Shown: piece after piece, positions 10,020 through 16,137 of the stretch
Numbering within the stretch: position 1 is the stretch's first letter
How the letters are laid out: the number at the start of each line of letters is the position of its first letter
Assembly: GCA_016290215.1 (NCBI GenBank)
Contig: JAEETH010000019.1
Location: 1 to 52,382 of the forward strand
Source of the DNA: Bacteroidales bacterium
GTDB taxonomy: Bacteria; Bacteroidota; Bacteroidia; Bacteroidales; F082
Direction: 5' to 3'
DNA: 52,382 nucleotides
Translations under genes and position numbers: made by a program
The notes under the pieces: generated by a model
The model's input: only the letters and a program-made list of their open reading frames with translations
Database searches by the model: none
What the model was told of the DNA's origin: nothing

Positions 10020-10040
10020 AATTACGGCATTTTTATGCCG

Positions 10041-10048
10041 CAAAGATA
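10041..10048 (-). promoter_or_regulatory. -7 box of ATPase 1 promoter
   Basis: Minus-strand TATCTTTG, 22 bases before the chosen ATG. The -33 region falls inside the first unit of the 32-bp repeat array, so the repeats are well placed to affect initiation. Confidence 0.65.
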
Positions 10049-10064
10049 CAACTATTTATTAATT

Positions 10065-10150
10065 ATTCCGATAAAATGTCATTTTTTAGGAACTATATTC
10101 CGATAAAATGCACATTTTTGGGAATTATATTCCGATAAAATGCAGTTTTT
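10065..10150 (-). repeat. three-copy 32-bp palindromic repeat array upstream of ATPase 1
   Basis: ATTCCGATAAAATG begins at 10065, 10097 and 10129, a period of exactly 32. Each of the first two units is a near-palindrome: TTCCGATAAAATG, a 1-2 base centre, then CATTTTT..GGAA. The third is truncated and runs into the CobW stop codon (10149-10151). The array lies between the CobW coding end and the ATPase -7 box. Similar length, copy number and place to the array at 38204, but a different sequence. Confidence 0.9.
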
Positions 10151-11408
10151 ACCTCGTCAAGCAAGCATCCAGATCCTTCACCAGGGCTTCCTTGTCTAAG
10201 TGCTGACCGATGAAGACGAGCTTCTGCATGCGGTCGCCGTAGGTGTCGTCCCAGTCGCGACGGAGGGTGGGCTCGCGGTCCATGAAGGCCGCCAACTCGT
10301 CGGCGGGCATAGTGGCAAACCACTGACCGGCGTCACGCAGCTGCACCTGCTTGCCTGCCTGCTCGAAGATGTAGCAGTTGTCGTATTCGTTCTTGAAGTA
10401 GCAGATGCCCTTCACACGAATGACATTTTTCGGCATCTTGCGCGCCACAAACTCATCGAAACGCGCCATGTTGAACGGCTCGCGACGGTAATACACGAAA
10501 GTCCCGATGCCGTATTCCTCCACCTCGCCACCTTCGTGGTCGTGGTGATGATGGTGGTGATGGCCGTGCTCCTCTTCCTCGTCGTCATCATCATGGTCGT
10601 GATGATGGTGATGATGCTCGTGGTCATGGTCATCGTCATCATCATCGTGATGGTGATGTTCTTCTTCCTCTTCCTCCACGGCACCCTCGACGCCTTTGAT
10701 CCAAGCGGCAGAAGTAGCCACCTTGTCGAAGTCGAACATGTGGGTGTTGAGAATCTTGTCGAAGTCGACGTCGCCATAGTCGCAGGTGATGATTTCGGCG
10801 GTGGGCTGCAAGGCACGGATGATGCTCTTGACGCGACCCAACTCCTCAGGCGTGACCTCAGAGGCCTTATTGAGCAGGATGATATTGCAGAACTCGATTT
10901 GCTGGATGACCAGGCTTTCCAAGTCGTCCTCAGCCAGGTTTTTCTTCATCAAGTCATCACCGCAGCCGAACTCACTCTGCATACGCAGTGCATCGACGAC
11001 GGTCACGATGCAGTCAAGAATCGGAATACCGTCCTTGGTGAGTTGCCATGCCATGTCAGGGAAGGAACAAATCGTCTGGGCGATAGGCTCCGGCTCGCAG
11101 ATGCCGCTGGCCTCGATGACGATGTAGTCAAAGCGCTGCATAACGATGATCTCATGCAGCTGCTGGATGAGGTCCATTTTCAAGGTGCAGCAGATGCAAC
11201 CGTTCTGCAAGGCGACCAAGCTGTCATCTTTTTGGCCGACCACGCCGCCTTTTTCAATCAAGTCTGCATCGATGTTCACTTCGCCTATGTCGTTGACAAT
11301 CACGGCGAATTTGATACCTTTACGGTTATTCAATATCTTGTTGACCACAGTGGTCTTGCCGCTACCGAGGTAACCAGTGAGCAGCAATACGGGAATATCT
11401 TTTTTCAT
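10149..11408 (-). CDS. CobW/COG0523-family GTPase, putative zinc metallochaperone
   Basis: 419 residues. GTP-binding loop GYLGSGKTT (12-20), the metal-binding CxCC motif of the family (C71-I-C73-C74), the FDYIVIEASGICEPEPI switch region, and LLNKASEV as the NKxD-like motif. A long His/Asp/Glu-rich stretch (about 240-297) separates the GTPase from the C-terminal CobW_C domain, which runs from IGTFVYYRREPF. COG0523 proteins deliver zinc or other metals to client enzymes; the metal-binding linker suggests zinc, but this is inference. No Zur-type operator was recognised. The start is supported by a -7 box 26 bases upstream. Confidence 0.9.
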   Translation of the reverse strand: MKKDIPVLLLTGYLGSGKTTVVNKILNNRKGIKFAVIVNDIGEVNIDADLIEKGGVVGQKDDSLVALQNGCICCTLKMDLIQQLHEIIVMQRFDYIVIEASGICEPEPIAQTICSFPDMAWQLTKDGIPILDCIVTVVDALRMQSEFGCGDDLMKKNLAEDDLESLVIQQIEFCNIILLNKASEVTPEELGRVKSIIRALQPTAEIITCDYGDVDFDKILNTHMFDFDKVATSAAWIKGVEGAVEEEEEEHHHHDDDDDDHDHEHHHHHHDHDDDDEEEEHGHHHHHHHDHEGGEVEEYGIGTFVYYRREPFNMARFDEFVARKMPKNVIRVKGICYFKNEYDNCYIFEQAGKQVQLRDAGQWFATMPADELAAFMDREPTLRRDWDDTYGDRMQKLVFIGQHLDKEALVKDLDACLTR

Positions 11409-11433
11409 TTCTTTGGCTTTTTTAAACGAGGTG

Positions 11434-11441
11434 CAAAGGTA
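11434..11441 (-). promoter_or_regulatory. -7 box of the CobW GTPase promoter
   Basis: Minus-strand TACCTTTG, matching TAnnTTTG, 26 bases before the start codon. Confidence 0.6.
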
Positions 11442-11480
11442 AGAAAATTCAAGATTTAAAGATTCAAAATTTATTATTTA

Positions 11481-11607
11481 GATTCCCTGCAGGAATGGAG
11501 TTATTCACTCAGTTAAAATGCGGCGGCAAATGGGTCCTACGAACGGTAAACACCACAAGCCGCCGCTAAAAAAAAAGACAAAGGAATTCCATTCCCGAAG
11601 GGAATCC
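11481..11607. repeat. nested inverted-repeat element, copy 1
   Basis: Outer arms GATTCCCTGCAGGAATGGAG and CCATTCCCGAAGGGAATCC; inner arms GCGGCGG and CCGCCGC. A related element with the same order of arms is at 30364-30494. This copy ends 11 bases before the -7 box of msrC. Confidence 0.75.
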
Positions 11608-11617
11608 CATTTTTTAC

Positions 11618-11625
11618 TACTTTTG
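11618..11625 (+). promoter_or_regulatory. -7 box of msrC promoter
   Basis: TACTTTTG, 19 bases before the start codon. Its upstream region is occupied by the nested inverted-repeat element. Confidence 0.6.
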
Positions 11626-11644
11626 CAGAAATTAGATTAGAAAA

Positions 11645-12100
11645 ATGAGCAAACAAGAAGACTATAAACTCCTCCTTTCGCAAGTAAAAGCGATGGTGAA
11701 GGACGAGAGCGATGCCGTCGCCAATATGGCCAACGTGGCCGCATTGATCCAAGAGGCCTTCCATTTCTGGTGGACCGGCTTCTACCGCGTCATTGACGAG
11801 CAACTGGTGCTCGGTCCTTTCCAAGGTCCTGTGGCTTGCACCCGCATCGGCTACGGCAAGGGTGTGTGCGGCACCTCTTGGAAAGACAAGAAAACCATTG
11901 TGGTTGAGGATGTTGAGCAGTTCCCTGGTCACATCGCTTGCAGTAGTGAGTCGAAGAGCGAGATTGTGGTGCCCTTATTTAAAGGTGAAGACGTCATTGG
12001 CGTGTTGGACATCGACAGCGAGAAACTGGCTACGTTTGATGCCGTCGACAAGGAATGGCTGGAGCAGATTGCAGAAGTTGTTTCCGCTGTGATTAGTTAA
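11645..12100 (+). CDS. msrC: free methionine-(R)-sulfoxide reductase (GAF domain)
   Basis: 151 residues forming a single GAF domain. Three cysteines at 65 (PVACTRI), 75 (GKGVCGT) and 99 (HIACSSES) have the same 10- and 24-residue spacing as the catalytic and resolving cysteines of E. coli fRMsr (84, 94, 118). The enzyme reduces free methionine-R-sulfoxide in the cytoplasm using thioredoxin. EIVVPLF and GVLDIDSE also fit the family. The gene is alone on its strand and convergent with the OxyR-like regulator. A role in oxidative-stress recovery fits, but co-regulation is not shown. Confidence 0.93.
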   Translation: MSKQEDYKLLLSQVKAMVKDESDAVANMANVAALIQEAFHFWWTGFYRVIDEQLVLGPFQGPVACTRIGYGKGVCGTSWKDKKTIVVEDVEQFPGHIACSSESKSEIVVPLFKGEDVIGVLDIDSEKLATFDAVDKEWLEQIAEVVSAVIS

Positions 12101-12114
12101 TGAACCTAATATTT

Positions 12115-12206
12115 GACGCGGGACACGGGACTGCGGGACACGGGACATTCAGTCAGCAAACTCTAAGACCTTTGTCTCGCGTCCCGCGTCTGATCGTCTC
12201 GCGTCT
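12115..12206. repeat. dispersed hairpin between convergent genes, probable terminator
   Basis: GACGCGGGACACGGGAC and a second GCGGGACACGGGAC are followed by a complementary arm with GTCTCGCGTCCCGCGTC. The family recurs at 39598-39671 (GACACGAGAC ... GTCCCGTGTCCCGAGTC). It fills the gap between msrC and the LysR-type gene. Confidence 0.6.
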
Positions 12207-13133
12207 TTATAGCCTCAGATAATCCGCTCGAATCACGCCATCGAGGAACTCCGACGGCACTAAAGTCTTGATGGCCTTAACGACGATGTTCATCATCCGC
12301 TCATGCACATAATCCTTCCTGAACGCCAAGCCTATTGTTCGCTGCGGCTCAGGGTTGACAATCGGCCTGATTCGGTCTTTTGCAGTCTCTGGCAACAGAT
12401 GCAAATGTGATTCTGGTACAATGGTTATACCTCCATTTTCGTCCGTAATCTGAATCAAGATGCCCACGCGTCCACCTTCATACAACTTATCATATTTAAT
12501 CTCCTCCTCCGAGCGCACCTTCGAGCGGTCGAATAGTCTCACGCCGTCTTTCATCGTCCACACCTTTAATTGCCTCAGCTGCTTCCGCTCAATGCTTTTC
12601 GCCTGATACATGGCATCTTGTGGCGAAACGTAAGCGAAAAAACGTTCATGATACAACGGCACCTCCAACAAATCCGGGTCGTTGACGGGATAGGTGACGA
12701 TACCCATGTCGACCTCGGCTTTCTTCAATTTGGTAATAATTGTCGCCGTGATCATTTCCTCCACCCGAAGACGAATCGCAGGATTTTTCGTCCACATATA
12801 ATGGAACAGACCTGGCATCAGTACAGGAGCCACCGTCGTGGTCATGGCAATGCTGAGGTCGCCCGAAGCCTGTTCTTTCGCCGAACGCGTCATCTCCACC
12901 AACTGCTTGGTATGAAAAATAGCCATCTTCGCCTCGTCAATCACCTTGCGGCCCATTTCGGTGACCGTGACGGGATGCGTGTCGCGGTTGAATATTTTGA
13001 CATCCAATTCCTCTTCCAGTTTCTTAATCATCAGACTCAGTGTTGATTGCGTAACGCCACAGGCCTCAGCCGCGTTGACGAAATAGCCATGCTGTTCCAC
13101 AGCGATGATGTATTCCAATTGTTGCAAAGTCAT
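12207..13133 (-). CDS. LysR-type regulator, OxyR-like but without redox cysteines
   Basis: 308 residues. N-terminal winged helix (TLQQLEYIIAVEQHGYFVNA, then CGVTQSTLSLMIKKLEEEL) and a periplasmic-binding-like effector domain. Overall it aligns with OxyR, including the GGITIVPESHLHLL block. Where OxyR has the peroxidatic cysteine (usually E-D-G-H-C), this protein reads MKDGVRLFDR, and its only cysteine is Cys25 in the DNA-binding helix. It should not sense peroxide by disulfide chemistry. A palindromic site lies just upstream of its start codon, and it is divergent from trkH, so regulation of itself and of the K+ transporter is a reasonable guess. Confidence 0.85.
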   Translation of the reverse strand: MTLQQLEYIIAVEQHGYFVNAAEACGVTQSTLSLMIKKLEEELDVKIFNRDTHPVTVTEMGRKVIDEAKMAIFHTKQLVEMTRSAKEQASGDLSIAMTTTVAPVLMPGLFHYMWTKNPAIRLRVEEMITATIITKLKKAEVDMGIVTYPVNDPDLLEVPLYHERFFAYVSPQDAMYQAKSIERKQLRQLKVWTMKDGVRLFDRSKVRSEEEIKYDKLYEGGRVGILIQITDENGGITIVPESHLHLLPETAKDRIRPIVNPEPQRTIGLAFRKDYVHERMMNIVVKAIKTLVPSEFLDGVIRADYLRL

Positions 13134-13139
13134 CTATTT

Positions 13140-13154
13140 ATTGATTTTATCAAT
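13140..13154. promoter_or_regulatory. LysR-type palindrome between LTTR gene and its -7 box
   Basis: ATTGATTTTATCAAT, a perfect 5-bp palindrome with the T-N11-A form of LysR-family sites. It lies between the -7 box (13156-13163) and the start codon of the regulator, a position suited to autorepression. Confidence 0.55.
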
Positions 13155-13155
13155 G

Positions 13156-13163
13156 CAAAGATA
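13156..13163 (-). promoter_or_regulatory. -7 box of LysR-type gene
   Basis: Minus-strand TATCTTTG, about 22 bases before the start codon. Confidence 0.6.
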
Positions 13164-13198
13164 AACATTATTGTATTGACTCATAAAAAACACCGAGA

Positions 13199-13206
13199 TA
13201 ATTTTG
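13199..13206 (+). promoter_or_regulatory. -7 box of trkH promoter
   Basis: TAATTTTG, 26 bases before the trkH ATG and divergent from the LysR-type promoter. Confidence 0.55.
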
Positions 13207-13232
13207 CCTCTGTTTTTCAAAATCGACGACCC

Positions 13233-14687
13233 ATGAAGAAATGGAATATCACCATCCGATATACAGGCTTTTCCCTAATAGGTGTTGCCATGCTTATGTT
13301 TTTAGCTGCATATATCTCGTTTAGGAACAACATGGACGATGGCTTCGACCCTTTGGCTTTTTCGGGCATGGCGACGTTGCTCTGCGGCGTTTTCGCCATC
13401 ATCGTCACGAAACCGCAAGAAAACATGAGTATTGAAGATGGCTGCTGTATCGTCACAGGTTGTTGGATTGAAGCTTGCATTTTTGGAGCCATGCCGTTCA
13501 TGATTTACGGAGGTGAGTTCACCGTGATTAACGCCTTCTTCGAGAGCGTGTCGGGCTTCACTACCACGGGCGCATCCATCCTCAACAACATTGAAGCCCT
13601 GCCCGATGGTATGCAGTTTTGGCGCATTGCCACCGCTTGGATGGGTGGTATTGGCATCGTCACCCTCGTCTCGTTAGTCATCTCCGCACAGCACGACCGC
13701 CATTCCGTTTTGGCCAGTGCGGAGCTGTCGGACCTCGCCAAATCCTACTACGGCGGGCGCAAAAAAAACTTCGTCTATCGGATGCTGGCAGTCTATTTGA
13801 TCATCACTGTATCATCAGCCATTGCATTGAAACTCACCAAAATGCCTTGGTTCGATGCCGCCACCTTGGCCATGTCGGCCTGTAGCACTTGCGGTTTCTG
13901 CACAAAAAACATCAGTGTCGCTTTCTATGACAACGTCGCTGTGGAAATCATCCTTATCGTTGCCATGTTGATGGGTGCCAGCAACTTCAGCCTCATGTTT
14001 TCAACCGTCTGGCCTGACAAAAACCGCCAAAAGAACCTCTTCAACACACAAGTGGTTCGATGGTTTTTAAGCCTTTTTGCAGTATCCACGCTTATCGTCA
14101 CGGCCAACCTCTACTTCAGTGGCTATTATCTCACATTTCCGAAAGCCTTGCGCATGGCAGCTTTTCAAGTTTGCTCGCTATCCACAACGACAGGTTTTGC
14201 CACCGCCGACACCAACTTATGGCCTTCAGGCAGCATAGGCGTACTCATACTTTGTTCATTGGTATGCGGCTGCTCGGGTTCCACTTCGGGGGGCATGAAA
14301 ATGGACCGTTTCGTCATCGTCATCAAAAGCTTTCGCGGTATGGTAAACTCACTCATTGAAGCCAACGTTTTCAACCGAACCAAATTAGACGGGCAAGTAA
14401 AGACAGATGAAAACATCACTTCAATCATCACCTTTATGGGCATCTATGTTCTCATCATCGTTATCGGCACAGTCATTTTCGCCATCAGCATGGATTTCAA
14501 GACTTCGCTCACGGCTTCCATTGCCTGCATGGGTAGCGTTGGGCCTGGCTTTGGCGACGTTGGTTCTTTGGGCAACTACGCCGGACTGATGGGCTTTCAG
14601 AAAGTAGCGGCCATGCTCATCATGCTCTTAGGCCGTGTCGAAATCTACCCTATGCTCATCGCCTTCAGATGTGTTTTCCGCCGATGA
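13233..14687 (+). CDS. trkH: TrkH-type potassium uptake membrane subunit
   Basis: 484 residues from ATG 13233, which is just downstream of a -7 box; an earlier in-frame ATG would extend into the LysR gene. Four pore loops with filter glycines are visible: ESVSGFTTTGAS, CSTCGFCTKN, SLSTTTGFATAD, and GSVGPGFGDVG. GMKMDRFVIVIKSFRG is the conserved segment between M3 and M4. The protein conducts K+ (or Na+) inward and normally works with a cytoplasmic TrkA/KtrA nucleotide-binding subunit, which is not in the window. The next gene overlaps or follows directly, so co-transcription is likely. Confidence 0.93.
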   Translation: MKKWNITIRYTGFSLIGVAMLMFLAAYISFRNNMDDGFDPLAFSGMATLLCGVFAIIVTKPQENMSIEDGCCIVTGCWIEACIFGAMPFMIYGGEFTVINAFFESVSGFTTTGASILNNIEALPDGMQFWRIATAWMGGIGIVTLVSLVISAQHDRHSVLASAELSDLAKSYYGGRKKNFVYRMLAVYLIITVSSAIALKLTKMPWFDAATLAMSACSTCGFCTKNISVAFYDNVAVEIILIVAMLMGASNFSLMFSTVWPDKNRQKNLFNTQVVRWFLSLFAVSTLIVTANLYFSGYYLTFPKALRMAAFQVCSLSTTTGFATADTNLWPSGSIGVLILCSLVCGCSGSTSGGMKMDRFVIVIKSFRGMVNSLIEANVFNRTKLDGQVKTDENITSIITFMGIYVLIIVIGTVIFAISMDFKTSLTASIACMGSVGPGFGDVGSLGNYAGLMGFQKVAAMLIMLLGRVEIYPMLIAFRCVFRR

Positions 14688-14743
14688 AACTTGCGCAATT
14701 CAGAAAAAATGCAGTTCTTTGCAACCTACAAAGTCATAACCCC

Positions 14744-16117
14744 ATGAAAAATTTCTTACAAAAAGCACTCCGTTATCTCAGGGCTCTCATCCATCTCTCC
14801 GACGAAATCGACTACGAAAACGCCAGCGCCTCCATCCGCAAAAACATCGCCTTCAGAGGCACTAATGTCTTTATCTTAGCCTGCGCCATCATCATCGCCT
14901 CGGTAGGACTGAACGTCAATTCCATACCTGTCATCATCGGAGCCATGTTGGTCTCGCCAGTGATGGGTCCCATCTTAGGTTTTGGTTTAGGTCTCGCCAC
15001 CGAGGACACCCTCTTAGTGAAAAACTCGCTGAAAAACTACAGTGTGATGGTCGGCATCAGCATCATCGCCTCTACCCTGTTTTTCGTCCTCAGCCCCTTG
15101 AGTCTTGCCAACCCTTCGGAGCTTTTGGCGCGTACCAACCCCACCGTTTTTGACGTGCTTATCGCCCTCTTCGGCGGTTTGGCGGGCATTATCGAGACCT
15201 CGCGCAAAGACAAGGGTACCGTCATAGCGGGTGTTGCCATTGCAACAGCACTCATGCCACCACTTTGCACCGTCGGCTATGGCATCTCCATCTGGAAAGG
15301 AAAGGTCATCTTTGGCGCCCTCTATCTCTTCATTATCAACAGCATCTTCATTGCCTTGGCCACCTTTGCCGCCGTGAAATACTTCAGGTTCCCCATCGTT
15401 GAGACCTCAGGAGAAACAAAACAACACATGCCCAAAACGGCAGTTTATCTCATCCTGCTTATCGTCGTCACACCCAGCGTATTAACGGCCATCAACGTGG
15501 TGAGAGAAAACAATTTTATCATCCATGCAGAACGATTGGTATCCGAAAACAAGAACCTTGGTAAGTGTTTCATCTACGACCACAAGGCCACTTATTCGCG
15601 TAAGGACCCCAAATTAGAGTTGTTCCTTGCCGGCGAGCCTCTCACTCCTCAGGCCAAGGAACACGTTTACAAGGAAGCCGAAGGGTACGGCATCACACAC
15701 AGCCAAATCGTTTTCCATGAAGATGCCACAATTATGCGTCAAGAGTTTTCAGAAAAGGAAATCGTGAAAGGCATTTACGAACAGACCGAAAAGCAAATCA
15801 AGACATTGAATGACAGCATTGCCAAATTGTCGTCTACACTATCCGACTACCAATCGAAGGAAATTCCCGTAGAGGCCATCTCAAAAGAGCTGTTTGCCCA
15901 ATACCCCGACATCACCGAAGTCAGCTTGAGCCGAGGCTCGTCGGTGAATGCTGCCGACAGCACCACCACCGAACAAATCATCGCCTTTGTCACCACCACC
16001 AAGCCGATGGACGACGAACTCCACGACCGCATTGAACGCTGGCTGAAAGTGAGGCTGAACAACAATAATGTGATGCTGGTGTGCCAATCGGCCCAAACTG
16101 AAACGGACACAGAATAA
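14744..16117 (+). CDS. DUF389 (TIGR00341-type) inner-membrane protein
   Basis: 457 residues from ATG 14744. The family core is clear: ASIRKNIAFRGTNVFILACA, the VNSIPVIIGAMLVSPVMGPI helix pair, and a GVAIATALMPPLCTVGYG segment. About six membrane helices fill residues 35-260; a hydrophilic, coiled-coil-prone C-terminus of about 190 residues follows. Function of the family is unknown. Start choice is uncertain: an in-frame ATG at 14684 overlaps the trkH stop as ATGA and would add 20 poorly conserved-looking residues, consistent with translational coupling. Its place after trkH suggests ion- or envelope-related physiology, as inference only. Confidence 0.85.
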   Translation: MKNFLQKALRYLRALIHLSDEIDYENASASIRKNIAFRGTNVFILACAIIIASVGLNVNSIPVIIGAMLVSPVMGPILGFGLGLATEDTLLVKNSLKNYSVMVGISIIASTLFFVLSPLSLANPSELLARTNPTVFDVLIALFGGLAGIIETSRKDKGTVIAGVAIATALMPPLCTVGYGISIWKGKVIFGALYLFIINSIFIALATFAAVKYFRFPIVETSGETKQHMPKTAVYLILLIVVTPSVLTAINVVRENNFIIHAERLVSENKNLGKCFIYDHKATYSRKDPKLELFLAGEPLTPQAKEHVYKEAEGYGITHSQIVFHEDATIMRQEFSEKEIVKGIYEQTEKQIKTLNDSIAKLSSTLSDYQSKEIPVEAISKELFAQYPDITEVSLSRGSSVNAADSTTTEQIIAFVTTTKPMDDELHDRIERWLKVRLNNNNVMLVCQSAQTETDTE

Positions 16118-16137
16118 TATCAAATCAAGTAATTACT

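Noticed and set aside
10065-10150. A short CRISPR-like array
   Set aside because: The period is 32 and units are adjacent and similar along most of their length, with no distinct spacers and no Cas genes. The units are palindromic promoter-proximal sites instead.
10200-11459. A plus-strand 419-codon reading frame opposite the CobW gene
   Set aside because: It is antisense to a clear GTPase with Walker A and CxCC motifs, and its product is a low-complexity artefact of the His/Asp repeats.
13047-13232. An N-terminal extension of TrkH
   Set aside because: It would overlap the LysR gene and both promoters; the ATG at 13233 follows a -7 box and gives a normal TrkH.
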